NCBI GenBank assembly: GCA_033875255.1
Contig: JAWZSN010000007.1
Location: 137,883-201,882 of the forward strand
Direction of reading: 5' to 3'
Source of the DNA: Marinimicrococcus sp033875255
GTDB taxonomy: Bacteria > Pseudomonadota > Alphaproteobacteria > Geminicoccales > Geminicoccaceae
DNA length: 64,000 nucleotides
Positions 9,015 through 17,347 of this stretch are shown one piece after another; the stretch's first letter is position 1, and each line of letters begins with the position of its first letter. The notes beneath the pieces were generated by a model. It was not told where the DNA came from. It worked only from the letters and a program-made list of their open reading frames with translations, and ran no database searches. The translations under genes and the position numbers were made by a program.

Positions 9015-9833
9015 TCAGCCTGCCTCGGGCATGAGCGCGGTCAGCCGGCCGCCCAGCCGCACCGGCTCGATCCGCCTGGCAAGTCCCGTGCGGTCGTCGG
9101 TCTCGACATAGACGGCGCACAAGGTGGCCTCCCCCAGCGCCGGCTCGAGACGGCGCTGCGGGATGTCGCTGCGGAAGCGGGCCAGCGCCCCCTCCTTTTC
9201 CATCCCGATCACGCTGTCATAGTCGCCGGTCATCCCGAGGTCGGTGATGTAGCCGGTGCCTCCGGGCAGGATCTGCGCATCGGCGGTCGGCACATGGGTG
9301 TGGGTGCCGGCCACCAGACTGGCCCTGCCGTCGAGGAAGTGGCCCAGCGCCATCTTCTCGCTGGTGGCCTCGGCATGGATGTCGACGAGGATCGCGTCGG
9401 CGTTGCCACCCAGGATGTTGCGCGCGAGCTCGGCCTCGAGGGCGCGGAACGGGTCATCGTAGCTGCCCATGAACAGCCGGCCCATCACCTGCGCCACCAC
9501 CAGCCGCTTGCCGCGCGCCGTGCGGACCTCGGTGAGGCCGCGACCGGGCGTGCCGGGCTGCATGTTCATCGGCCGGACCAGGCGCGGCTCGCCGTCGATG
9601 AAGCCGATCATCTCGCGCTGGTCCCAGCTGTGGTTGCCCAGGGTGATGGCGTCGGCACCGGCGTCGAAGAACTCCTTGCAGATTGCCGCGGTGATGCCGA
9701 AGCCGCCGGCGGCGTTCTCGCCGTTCACCACCACCGCGTCGAGGCGCAGCTTCTCGCGCAGGCCGGGGAGATTGTCGGTGAGAACGGTGCGGCCGGCCCG
9801 GCCCACCACGTCGCCCACATAGATGATCCGCAA
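9015..9833 (-). CDS. ymdB: YmdB-family metallophosphoesterase (TIGR00282)
   Basis: A 272-aa calcineurin-like phosphoesterase. Members studied in Bacillus and Deinococcus hydrolyse 2',3'-cyclic nucleotides. Metal-site motifs are visible in order: YVGDVVGRAGR at the N-terminus, VVNGENAAGGFGIT, LGNHSWD, DIHAEATSEK and VAGTHTHVPTAD. Length is typical for the family. It starts 9 bases after the 5-formyltetrahydrofolate cyclo-ligase stop on the same strand, forming the end of the zapA-6S RNA-fau-ymdB unit. Confidence 0.88.
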   Translation of the reverse strand: MRIIYVGDVVGRAGRTVLTDNLPGLREKLRLDAVVVNGENAAGGFGITAAICKEFFDAGADAITLGNHSWDQREMIGFIDGEPRLVRPMNMQPGTPGRGLTEVRTARGKRLVVAQVMGRLFMGSYDDPFRALEAELARNILGGNADAILVDIHAEATSEKMALGHFLDGRASLVAGTHTHVPTADAQILPGGTGYITDLGMTGDYDSVIGMEKEGALARFRSDIPQRRLEPALGEATLCAVYVETDDRTGLARRIEPVRLGGRLTALMPEAG

Positions 9834-9842
9834 GTCTCTTCC

Positions 9843-10472
9843 TCAGTCTCTCGAAAGCGTGGGGGTGGGCGCGAAGCGGCGCACGGCACACTCGGTCACC
9901 AGATAGTCGAGGCGCTGGTCGTGGTCGTCGACCGGGACCTCGGGCACCGCCTGCAGCTCGAAGGCATAGCCTACCACCACCGGCCGGAGCCCCATGTCGC
10001 ATAGGCGCTCGAGGGTCCGGTCGTAGAAGCCGCCGCCATAGCCGAGCCTGCGGCCTTCCTCGTCGAACCCCAAAAGCGGCACCACCACCACCCGCGGCTC
10101 CTCCACGGGCGCGCTCTCGAGCGGCTCGAGAACACCGAAGCCGCCCTCACGCAAGGGCTCGCCGCGCCGCCAGACATGCAGCACCAGGGGCAGGCCGGGA
10201 CCGATCTGGCGGGGCAGCAGCACGCGGCCGTCACGGCCGAGCAGCTTCTCGATGACAGGCAGGGTGTCGATCTCGCGGCGCAGCGGCCAGAACACCGAGA
10301 CCGGCCCCTCGGCGGGACCGATGACCTCCCACAGACGCTCGGCCGCGGCGTGCGACCGGCGCCGGGCATCCTCGGGCTCCAGAACGGCGCGCTTCCTGCG
10401 AAGAAGCGCCCTCAGCTCGGCTTTGCGCTTGATGATGATCGCTTCGATCCCGTGAGGGGGCGGCGCCACCAT
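9843..10472 (-). CDS. fau: 5-formyltetrahydrofolate cyclo-ligase
   Basis: Converts 5-formyltetrahydrofolate to 5,10-methenyltetrahydrofolate using ATP (cytosol, one-carbon metabolism). The 209-aa protein has the N-terminal basic KRKAELRALLRRKR segment, SVFWPLRREIDTLPV, the phosphate-binding VVVVPLLGFDEEGRRLGYGGGFYDR motif region (key residues G-Y-G-G-G-F-Y-D-R) and a C-terminal VDDHDQRLDYLVTE. It lies directly downstream of the predicted 6S RNA, the arrangement conserved in many proteobacteria (ssrS-ygfA). The exact start is uncertain; ATG at 10472 is used. Confidence 0.88.
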   Translation of the reverse strand: MVAPPPHGIEAIIIKRKAELRALLRRKRAVLEPEDARRRSHAAAERLWEVIGPAEGPVSVFWPLRREIDTLPVIEKLLGRDGRVLLPRQIGPGLPLVLHVWRRGEPLREGGFGVLEPLESAPVEEPRVVVVPLLGFDEEGRRLGYGGGFYDRTLERLCDMGLRPVVVGYAFELQAVPEVPVDDHDQRLDYLVTECAVRRFAPTPTLSRD

Positions 10473-10479
10473 GGCCGTC

Positions 10480-10615
10480 TCGTGTCGCTATCGCTCCTGG
10501 GACCTGCGTTGCAGGTGGGCGCCGGATGCCAGAACCACGGCCCTGACAGAGCCAGCCCCCTTGGGAACGAATTAGGCCCGGGTGCTTGATGGACACTGCT
10601 CGAACCGGGCAGCAA
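10480..10615 (-). ncRNA. ssrS: Predicted 6S RNA
   Basis: The 158-base gap between zapA and the 5-formyltetrahydrofolate cyclo-ligase gene is where 6S RNA lies in most proteobacteria, and it contains no reading frame of its own. On the minus strand it reads as a structured GC-rich RNA with a GTTCGAGCAGTGTCC segment resembling the conserved 5' side of the central bubble, complementary blocks CCCGGGCC and GGGCC in the middle, and a 3' hairpin ACCTGC-AAC-GCAGGT (10518-10503 on the minus strand). 6S RNA binds the sigma-70 holoenzyme as an open-promoter mimic. Ends are approximate and a covariance-model search was not possible. Confidence 0.58.
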
Positions 10616-10630
10616 CCGCCAATCGCGTAT

Positions 10631-10960
10631 CTAGGCGCTCTCCAGCTCGCCAGCAAGACGTTCGAGACGCTCGGCGATCTTTTCCATCGCCTTGACCCCC
10701 GATTCCTCGTGCGCCTTGGCGTCCAGGGTGGCGCGGGTGCGGAGCTGCTGGATCTCCTCGTAGGCATCCATCAGCTCGTCGGCGACCAGCAGGCTGGTCA
10801 GCAGCATGGCGCGCGCCTCGGTAAGCTGCGGGTTGCGGCGCAGCACCTCCGAGGCCTTGCTGTCGATATAGCCGGAGAGCCGCTTGAGCCGGGTCTCCTG
10901 CCCCTCGTCGCACTGCAGGTTGTGCCGCCGTCCGGCGATCGTGATGTCCACCATCGGCAT
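10631..10960 (-). CDS. zapA: Cell division protein ZapA
   Basis: FtsZ-ring-associated protein that cross-links FtsZ protofilaments. The 109-aa sequence has the ZapA core: VDITIAGRRHNLQCDEGQE at the N-terminus, the short helix RLKRLSGYIDSKASEVLRR, then the long coiled-coil dimerisation helix (LTEARAMLLTSLLVADEL onward). It starts 3 bases after the stop of the upstream coiled-coil gene. A second ATG (10954) gives MVDIT and is also possible. Synteny with 6S RNA and fau strengthens the call. Confidence 0.92.
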   Translation of the reverse strand: MPMVDITIAGRRHNLQCDEGQETRLKRLSGYIDSKASEVLRRNPQLTEARAMLLTSLLVADELMDAYEEIQQLRTRATLDAKAHEESGVKAMEKIAERLERLAGELESA

Positions 10961-10963
10961 TGC

Positions 10964-11257
10964 CTAGGCTCCCAGCAGCTCGTCGATCCCGTCGATCGCA
11001 CGATCGAGACGGTCGTGCACCGTCCCCGCCGTCTCCATGAGACGCGCATGCCGCTCCTGAAGGGCGGCCAGCTCGCGCCGCAGCCCGTCGCATTCGGCGC
11101 GCAGGCTCTCGCAGTCGCGCTCGATCGCCGCCTGCCGGCCCTGCGCCTCGCTCAGGGCGGCCGCGAGCTCGGCGGGGCTCGGCCGGGCCGACGCCGCCTC
11201 CTCGAGGCGCGAAAGCGCGCTCATCAGACGGCGTTCGGCCGCCTCCAGTGCTGACAT
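10964..11257 (-). CDS. Small coiled-coil protein upstream of ZapA (DUF4164-like)
   Basis: A 97-aa protein that is nearly all helix: two heptad-rich stretches (AAERRLMSALSRLEEAA and IERDCESLRAECDGLRRELAALQERHARL) separated by a Pro/Ser break. Short coiled-coil proteins of this type (DUF4164) commonly precede zapA in alphaproteobacteria, and 3 bases separate the two genes, so a role around ZapA or division is plausible but unproven. A much longer open frame continues upstream antisense to tkt and gap; it is a GC-driven artefact, so the ATG at 11257 was chosen. Confidence 0.75.
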   Translation of the reverse strand: MSALEAAERRLMSALSRLEEAASARPSPAELAAALSEAQGRQAAIERDCESLRAECDGLRRELAALQERHARLMETAGTVHDRLDRAIDGIDELLGA

Positions 11258-11458
11258 CGGACCGCTGCTACCGTCGCTAGCTGCTTGAGTTTCCTCTACT
11301 TCTCGCACGCGAGGCGCAGGGGCGTCAACAACGGGTGTGGCAAAAAGGAGATTGATTTTTCTCGGCTTTCGGCCAGTTTCGCGACGCCATCCTACCCTGC
11401 CTCCAGGCGCGGGCGCCGGGGCGCGCGCCGGGCGGACCCCTTCCGCAGCGGACATCGC

Positions 11459-13447
11459 ATGAGCCACGCCGACGTTTCCCATAACGATCTCGCCAACGCC
11501 ATCCGCGCTCTCGCGATGGACGCCGTGGAACGCGCGAAGTCGGGTCACCCGGGCATGCCCATGGGCATGGCCGATGTCGCGACCGTTCTTTTCACGCGCC
11601 ACCTGAAGTTCGACCCCACCGCGCCGCACTGGGCCGACCGCGACCGCTTCGTGCTGTCGGCCGGCCACGGCTCGATGCTGCTCTATGCCCTCCTCCATCT
11701 CACCGGCTATCCCGAGATGACCCTGGAGGAGCTCAAGAACTTCCGCCAGCTCGGCGCGCGTACCGCCGGCCATCCCGAGTTCGGCCATGCCGCGGGGATC
11801 GAGACGACGACCGGCCCGCTCGGCCAGGGCATCGCCACCGCAGTGGGCATGGCCCTTGGCGAGGCGCTGCTCTCCGGCGAGTTCGGCCGCGAGCTGGTCG
11901 ATCACCACACCTACGTGATCGCCGGCGATGGCTGCCTCATGGAGGGCATCAGCCACGAGGCCGCCTCGCTCGCCGGCCATCTGGGCCTCGGCCGCCTCAT
12001 CGTCCTTTACGATGACAACGAGATCTCGATCGACGGGCCGACCTCGCTCGCCCTCTCCGACGACGCGCTCCTGCGCTTCAAGTCCTATGGCTGGGACGCC
12101 GAGCGGGTCGACGGCCACGATCCCGAGGCGGTGCATGCTGCCATCGAGCGGGCCAAGGCGTCGGGGAAGCCCTCGCTGATCGCCTGCCGCACGGTGATCG
12201 CCAAGGGTGCACCCAAGAAGGCGGGCACCGCCGCGTCCCACGGCGCGCCGCTCGGGGCCGAGGAGATCGAAGGCACCCGCAAGGCGCTGGGCTGGCCGCA
12301 TGGCGCCTTCGAGGTGCCCGAGCAGATCCTCGCCGCGTGGCGTGCCGCCGGGGCGCGCGGCGCCGACGTCCGGGCCGCCTGGAAGGCGCGGCTCGAGGCG
12401 GCCGCCACGCGCGCCGAGTTCGAGCGCCGCATCGAGGGCCGGCTGCCCGAGAGCCTGGGCCAGCTCGTCGCCACCCAGAAGGAGCGGCTGGTGGCCGAGA
12501 AGCCGGGCTGGGCCAGCCGCAAGTCCAGCCAGGAGGCGCTCAAGGTCCTGACCGAGGCGCTGCCCGAGCTCCTCGGCGGCTCGGCCGATCTCACCGGCTC
12601 CAACCTCACCAACACCCCCTCCACGGCGCCGGTGATGGCGGGCGCGCTCTCCGGCCGGCACATCCACTATGGCGTGCGCGAGCATGCCATGGTGGCGGCC
12701 ATGAACGGCCTGGCGCTGCATGGCGGCTACATCCCCTATGGCGGCACCTTCCTGGTGTTCACCGACTATTGCCGTCCGTCGCTGCGCCTGGCCGCGCTCA
12801 TGCAGCAGCGGGTGGTGCTGGTGGGCACCCACGATTCGATCGGCCTCGGGGAGGACGGCCCGACCCATCAGCCGGTCGAGCACCTCGCCTCGCTGCGGGC
12901 TATCCCCAACATGCTGGTGTTCCGTCCGGCCGACGCGGTCGAGACGCTGGAGTGCTGGCAGGCGGCGCTGGAGAACGACAAGACGCCGTCGGTCCTGGCG
13001 CTGAGCCGGCAGAACCTGCCGACCCTGCGCACCGAGGCGGGAGCGGAGAACCTCTCGGCCCGCGGCGCCTATGTGCTCGCCGCGACCGAGGGCGCGCGCG
13101 ACGCCACGATCCTCGCCACGGGCTCCGAGGTCGCCATCGCCATGGAGGCGCGCGAGCTGCTGGCATCCGAGGGGATCGCAGCGGCCGTGGTCTCCATGCC
13201 CAGCTTCGAGCTGTTCGAGCGCCAGGAACCGGCGTGGCGGTCGGCTGTTCTCGGCACGGCGCCGCGGGTTGCGGTCGAGGCCGCCAGCCCGTTCGGCTGG
13301 ACCCGCTACGTGGCCTCCGAGGATGACGTGGTGGGCATGAAGGGCTTCGGCGCCTCTGCCCCCGCCCCGGCGCTCTACGAGCATTTCGGCATCACCCCGG
13401 CAGCAGTCGCCGCGCGCGTGAAGGCTCTTCTCGGCAAGCATTCCTGA
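11459..13447 (+). CDS. tkt: Transketolase
   Basis: Thiamine-diphosphate enzyme of the non-oxidative pentose phosphate and Calvin pathways that moves two-carbon ketol units between sugar phosphates. The 662-aa protein shows the N-terminal substrate histidine region (AKSGHPGMPMGMAD), the ThDP/Mg motif GDGCLMEG...DDNEIS, the Pyr-domain YGVREHAMVAAMNGLALHG and HDSIGLGEDGPTHQPVEH. The start ATG at 11459 begins a normal N-terminus (MSHADVSHNDLANAIRALA); an upstream in-frame extension is unlike the family. gap follows after 21 bases, so they probably form one transcript. Confidence 0.95.
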   Translation: MSHADVSHNDLANAIRALAMDAVERAKSGHPGMPMGMADVATVLFTRHLKFDPTAPHWADRDRFVLSAGHGSMLLYALLHLTGYPEMTLEELKNFRQLGARTAGHPEFGHAAGIETTTGPLGQGIATAVGMALGEALLSGEFGRELVDHHTYVIAGDGCLMEGISHEAASLAGHLGLGRLIVLYDDNEISIDGPTSLALSDDALLRFKSYGWDAERVDGHDPEAVHAAIERAKASGKPSLIACRTVIAKGAPKKAGTAASHGAPLGAEEIEGTRKALGWPHGAFEVPEQILAAWRAAGARGADVRAAWKARLEAAATRAEFERRIEGRLPESLGQLVATQKERLVAEKPGWASRKSSQEALKVLTEALPELLGGSADLTGSNLTNTPSTAPVMAGALSGRHIHYGVREHAMVAAMNGLALHGGYIPYGGTFLVFTDYCRPSLRLAALMQQRVVLVGTHDSIGLGEDGPTHQPVEHLASLRAIPNMLVFRPADAVETLECWQAALENDKTPSVLALSRQNLPTLRTEAGAENLSARGAYVLAATEGARDATILATGSEVAIAMEARELLASEGIAAAVVSMPSFELFERQEPAWRSAVLGTAPRVAVEAASPFGWTRYVASEDDVVGMKGFGASAPAPALYEHFGITPAAVAARVKALLGKHS

Positions 13448-13468
13448 ACGGTTCGGAGGACAGTGGAC

Positions 13469-14476
13469 GTGACGGTGAAGGTAGCCATCAACGGCTTCGG
13501 GCGGATCGGCCGCAACATCTTGCGGGCGCTCAGCGAGAATGGTCGCACGGACGTGCGGGTCGTCGCCATCAACGACCTGGCGCCGCCTGCCACCAACGTC
13601 CACCTCTTCCGCTATGACAGCGTGCACGGCCGCTTTCCGGGCAAGGTGACGTTCGAGGGCGACGTCATGGACGTCGGCACCGGCCCCATCAAGGTGCTGG
13701 CCGAGCGCGACATGGCGAAACTCCCCTGGGGCGAGCTGGGCGTCGACATCGTCCTCGAGTGCACCGGCATCTTCGCCAGCAAGGAGAAGGCCTCGGGGCA
13801 CCTCAAGGCCGGTGCGAAGAAGGTGCTGGTGTCGGCCCCGGCCGACGGCGCCGACCTCACCGTGGTCTGGGGCGTGAACCACGACAAGCTCGAGGCCGCG
13901 CACACCGTGGTCTCGAACGCGTCGTGCACCACCAACTGCCTGGCGCCGGTGGCCAAGGTCCTCAATGACGGTGTGGGCATCGTGCGTGGCCACATGACCA
14001 CCATCCACGCCTTCACCAACGACCAGAACCTGCTGGACGTGTTCCACAAGGATCTCTACCGGGCGCGCGCCGCCACGGCCTCGATGATCCCGACCTCGAC
14101 CGGTGCGGCCAAGGCGGTGGGCCTCGTGCTGCCCGAGCTCAAGGGCAAGCTCGACGGCGTGGCGATCCGCGTGCCGACGATGAATGTCAGCATGGTCGAT
14201 CTCACCTTCGTGCCGAAGCGCGAGACCAGTGTCGAGGAGATCAACAATCTCCTGCGCACGGCAGCCCAGGGCCCGCTCGCGGGCGTTCTCGACGTGACCG
14301 ACGAGAAGCTGGTGTCGATCGACTTCAACCACCATCCGGCAAGCTCGACCGTCGACCTCAACGCCACCAAGGTGATCGAGGGCGGTCTGGTGCGCGTGGC
14401 CTCCTGGTACGACAACGAGTGGGGCTTCTCCAACCGCATGGCGGACACGGTGAGCGCCATGGCGAAGTTCCTCTAG
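13469..14476 (+). CDS. gap: Glyceraldehyde-3-phosphate dehydrogenase, type I
   Basis: Interconverts glyceraldehyde 3-phosphate and 1,3-bisphosphoglycerate. The 335-aa protein has the NAD-binding INGFGRIGRNILRA start, the catalytic SNASCTTNCLAP with Cys153, the histidine in HAFTNDQ and the C-terminal WYDNEWGFSNRM. The GTG at 13469 was preferred over the GTG at 13463 because the Shine-Dalgarno GGAGG (13455-13459) is then 9 rather than 3 bases upstream, and the resulting N-terminus and length match the family exactly. A textbook terminator follows. Confidence 0.95.
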   Translation: MTVKVAINGFGRIGRNILRALSENGRTDVRVVAINDLAPPATNVHLFRYDSVHGRFPGKVTFEGDVMDVGTGPIKVLAERDMAKLPWGELGVDIVLECTGIFASKEKASGHLKAGAKKVLVSAPADGADLTVVWGVNHDKLEAAHTVVSNASCTTNCLAPVAKVLNDGVGIVRGHMTTIHAFTNDQNLLDVFHKDLYRARAATASMIPTSTGAAKAVGLVLPELKGKLDGVAIRVPTMNVSMVDLTFVPKRETSVEEINNLLRTAAQGPLAGVLDVTDEKLVSIDFNHHPASSTVDLNATKVIEGGLVRVASWYDNEWGFSNRMADTVSAMAKFL

Positions 14477-14506
14477 AGCGTCGCTCGCCACCCACGAGGT
14501 AATGAG

Positions 14507-14540
14507 GGAGCGCGCCTTCGGGCGCGCTCCTTTTCTTTTC
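14507..14540 (+). terminator. Rho-independent terminator after tkt-gap
   Basis: Perfect 10-bp stem GGAGCGCGCC / GGCGCGCTCC closed by a TTCG tetraloop (14517-14520), followed directly by TTTTCTTTTC. It sits 30 bases after the gap stop and should end the tkt-gap transcript, separating it from plcP-btaAB. Confidence 0.93.
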
Positions 14541-14659
14541 GGACCGCCATCTTCCCGTCACGCAGCGCGCGCATGGCTGCAACGGTCATGCCCTAAAAGC
14601 CGTCGCGAGACGCCCCGCCGGCCTGGCCGCGCCGGGGTCACTCGGGCGGAGGACTGGCG

Positions 14660-15406
14660 ATGCGCGCGGGCCGCAACAACACCCCCTGGTGGCTCGTCGA
14701 GAGCGGTGCTGCCCGGGCCCATGCCGACACGCTGGTCATCTCCGACGTCCATCTGGGCCTGAGATCGAGCCGCCCCCGCAGCCTGCTCGAGACCTTGCGC
14801 GGCTGGCACTGCCGCCGGCTGGTCCTGCTGGGCGACATCCTCCACGAGGATTTCCGCGGCCTGTGCGCCGACGGCTGGGCGTTCCTCCATTATGTCCGCC
14901 ACCAGGCGGCGAGCGGCGTCGAGGTCGTCTGGCTGCATGGCAACCACGACCGCCACCTGGCGCCCGAGATCGTCCGGTTCCTCGGCGTCGAGCCCCGCGA
15001 GCGCTACGACTGGACGCTGGCCGGGTGCCGGTACACCGCCGTCCACGGCGACGCGTTCGACCGCTTCATCGCCGGCAACGAGCGCGTCGCCCGCTGGGTG
15101 AGCCGGCTCTACACGTTCTGCCAGCATCGTCTCTCGAGCGAAGGCCGCTGGCCGGGCCTGCTCGACCGCTGGCACAGCCAGCTCCTCGGCCTGCACGAGA
15201 AGGTGGCGGCCGGCGCGGCCGCGCTCGCCCGCCAGCACGGCCGCGACGTCATTCTCTGCGGCCATACCCACCAGCCGCTCGAGCGCCGCTTCGCCGCCCC
15301 CGGCGAGCGCGCCGTCACCTATGTCAACGCCGGCTCCTGGGTCGAGCGGCCGGCGAGCTTCTTGTCCATCGACGCCCAAGCGGTGCGCATCAACCATTGC
15401 CCCTGA
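14660..15406 (+). CDS. plcP: Metallophosphoesterase, probable PlcP-type phospholipase C
   Basis: Calcineurin-like phosphoesterase (248 aa) of the group often labelled LpxH-like. Metal ligands are in place: SDVHLG (Asp29, His31), LLGDILHE (Asp59), GNHD (Asn95, His96), a histidine in VHGDAFD and GHTHQP near the C-terminus. In Sinorhizobium, PlcP of this family removes the head group of phospholipids under phosphate limitation, yielding the diacylglycerol that BtaA uses. Here it is 31 bases upstream of btaA, the gene order described for alphaproteobacterial lipid remodelling. An LpxH-type lipid A function is the alternative; neighbourhood favours PlcP. Confidence 0.78.
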   Translation: MRAGRNNTPWWLVESGAARAHADTLVISDVHLGLRSSRPRSLLETLRGWHCRRLVLLGDILHEDFRGLCADGWAFLHYVRHQAASGVEVVWLHGNHDRHLAPEIVRFLGVEPRERYDWTLAGCRYTAVHGDAFDRFIAGNERVARWVSRLYTFCQHRLSSEGRWPGLLDRWHSQLLGLHEKVAAGAAALARQHGRDVILCGHTHQPLERRFAAPGERAVTYVNAGSWVERPASFLSIDAQAVRINHCP

Positions 15407-15437
15407 ACGGGGCGGGACGGACGGAGGAAACCCCGCC

Positions 15438-16643
15438 ATGGCCAACGCGCTGGTGCGCGAGGCGGCCCAGAGCCACGCCACGGCCTCGCGCCGCGGCCTG
15501 CTCGAGCGGCTGTTCGCGCTGGCTTTCGAAGGGCTGGTCTACCCGCAGATCTGGGAGGATCCGGCGGTCGACCTCGAGGCCCTGGAGCTCGCCCCCGGCA
15601 GCCGGATGATCGCCATCGCCTCGGGCGGCTGCAATGTGCTGAGCTATCTTGCGGCGAACCCGGCGCGGGTGATCGCCGTCGATCTCAACCCCGCCCACCT
15701 CGCCCTGCTCAGGCTGAAGCTGGCGGCCCTCCGGACGCTGGAGGCCGGCGAGTTCCGGCAGCTGTTCGCCGACGCCGCCAACGCCACCAACGTGGCACTC
15801 TATGACGAGCGGCTGGCGCCGGTGCTCGACCCGACGACCCGGCGCTACTGGGAGAGCCGCACCCCCTCGGGCCGACGGCGCATCTCCTGGTTCGCCCGCG
15901 GCTTCTATCGCCAGGGCCTGCTGGGCCGCTTCATCGCCGCCGGCCATCTGGCGGCCCGGCTGCACGGCGTCGACTGCCGCGAGATCCTGGAGGCCCGCGA
16001 CCTCGCCGAGCAGCGCCGCTGGTTCGACAGCCGACTGGCGCCGCTGTTCGACAAGCCCTGGCTGCGTGCCGCGCTGCGGATGCCGGTCGCCTATTTCGGC
16101 CTCGGCATCCCGCCGGCCCAGTGCGAGACGATGCTGGCGGAAGGCGGCAGCGAGCCCGCCCATCTGGTGCGCGCGCGGCTCAAGCGGCTGGCCTGCGGCT
16201 TTCCGCTCGCCGAGAACTATTTCGCCCGCCAGGCCTTCGGCAGGGCCTACGGGCCCGGCGCGCTGCCGCCCTATCTCGAGGCAGGCCTCTTTTCCACCCT
16301 GTCGGCCCGCGCCGGCCGTATCGAGTCCTGCCACGAGACCATGACGGCCCGGCTCGCGCGGGAGCCGGCAGCGAGCCTCGACGCCTATGTCCTGCTCGAT
16401 GCCCAGGACTGGATGAACGAGCGCCAGCTGACAGCCCTTTGGGCCCAGATCGCCCGTACCGCCACCCGCGGCGCCAGGGTGATCTTCCGCACTGCCGGCG
16501 AGACCTCGCCGCTGCCGGCGCGACTGCCGCCCGGCCTGCTCGCCTCCTGGACCCGCGACGCCGACCGCTCGGCCATCCTGCACGAGCGCGACCGCTCGGC
16601 GATCTATGGCGGCTTCCACCTCTACCGACGGAGCGCCCGATGA
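15438..16643 (+). CDS. btaA: BtaA: S-adenosylmethionine:diacylglycerol 3-amino-3-carboxypropyltransferase
   Basis: First step of betaine lipid (DGTS) synthesis: transfers the aminocarboxypropyl group of SAM to diacylglycerol. The 401-aa protein belongs to the BtaA/DUF3419 family, with YPQIWEDPAVDLEAL near the N-terminus and the SAM fold motif IAIASGGCNVLSYL followed by VIAVDLNPAHLALL. The C-terminal half carries the family's ERSAILHERDRSAIYGGF-like ending (here ADRSAILHERDRSAIYG). GGAGGA lies 9 bases before the ATG. The stop overlaps the btaB start (ATGA), so synthesis of the two enzymes is coupled. Confidence 0.88.
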   Translation: MANALVREAAQSHATASRRGLLERLFALAFEGLVYPQIWEDPAVDLEALELAPGSRMIAIASGGCNVLSYLAANPARVIAVDLNPAHLALLRLKLAALRTLEAGEFRQLFADAANATNVALYDERLAPVLDPTTRRYWESRTPSGRRRISWFARGFYRQGLLGRFIAAGHLAARLHGVDCREILEARDLAEQRRWFDSRLAPLFDKPWLRAALRMPVAYFGLGIPPAQCETMLAEGGSEPAHLVRARLKRLACGFPLAENYFARQAFGRAYGPGALPPYLEAGLFSTLSARAGRIESCHETMTARLAREPAASLDAYVLLDAQDWMNERQLTALWAQIARTATRGARVIFRTAGETSPLPARLPPGLLASWTRDADRSAILHERDRSAIYGGFHLYRRSAR

Positions 16644-17347
16644 CCGTCCACGCCCTCGCCTCCTCCTCCGTCAGCGACCGTATGGGCCGGATGTACCGCC
16701 CGCAAAAGCTGATCTACGACCTGACCCGCAAGCCCTATCTGCTCGGCCGCGACCAGCTGATCGAGGAGATGGGGGCGCGGCCGGGCGAGGCGGTGCTGGA
16801 GATCGGCTGCGGCACCGCCCGCAATCTCCGCCGCATCGCGCGGCGCTGGCCCGGCACCCGGCTCTGCGGCCTCGACGCCGCCTTGCCCATGCTCGAGATC
16901 GCGCGCGGTCGCATGGCCCCGCTCGCCCGCGCCCACCGCCTGCGCCTCGAGCACGGCACCGTCGAATCGCTGGAGCCGCAGACCTTCGGCGAGGGCGGCT
17001 TCGATCATGTGGTCTTCAGCTACGTGCTCTCGATGGTCGACTCGCCGAGTCTGGCGCTCCTGCGCGCGCTCGCGGTGATGCGCCCGGGCGGCGTGCTGCA
17101 CGTCGTCGATTTCGGTGCCATGGACCGGCTGCCGCGCTGGTTCGCCGGCGGCATGCGCCTCTGGCTCGACCGGTTCGGCGTGGAGCACCGCCCGTCGGTT
17201 GCACGCCTCCTGGGCCATCTGGCGCAGCGCGGCGACGGCAGGCTCGCCCGCCGCACCATCGCCGGCGGCTATGCGGAGCTGCTGCGCTTCCAAAAGGGCC
17301 CGCACGCGGCGAGCCCCCTGCCCCCGGCCGCGCCACTCAGGGTGTGA
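16640..17347 (+). CDS. btaB: BtaB: SAM-dependent N-methyltransferase for betaine lipid DGTS
   Basis: Second step of DGTS synthesis: three N-methylations of diacylglycerylhomoserine. The 235-aa class I methyltransferase has the SAM motif VLEIGCGTARNLRRIA, motif II LCGLDAALPMLEIA and post-I regions DHVVFSYVLSMVDSP and GGVLHVVDFGAM. The conserved N-terminus DRMGRMYRPQKLIYDLTRK matches BtaB proteins. It overlaps btaA by 4 bases. Its last 11 bases overlap the 3' end of the convergent alcohol dehydrogenase gene. Confidence 0.87.
   Translation: MTVHALASSSVSDRMGRMYRPQKLIYDLTRKPYLLGRDQLIEEMGARPGEAVLEIGCGTARNLRRIARRWPGTRLCGLDAALPMLEIARGRMAPLARAHRLRLEHGTVESLEPQTFGEGGFDHVVFSYVLSMVDSPSLALLRALAVMRPGGVLHVVDFGAMDRLPRWFAGGMRLWLDRFGVEHRPSVARLLGHLAQRGDGRLARRTIAGGYAELLRFQKGPHAASPLPPAAPLRV

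Noticed and set aside
10964..14491. A 1175-codon open frame on the minus strand across tkt and gap
   Set aside because: It is a shadow of high GC third positions: histidine/arginine/glycine-rich composition, no domains, and it covers two certain plus-strand genes. Only its last 97 codons (10964-11257) look real.
14550..14659. A PHO box upstream of plcP
   Set aside because: Short GTCAC/GTCAT-like pieces occur, but no pair of 7-mers with the 4-base spacing of a PHO box could be aligned with acceptable matches.
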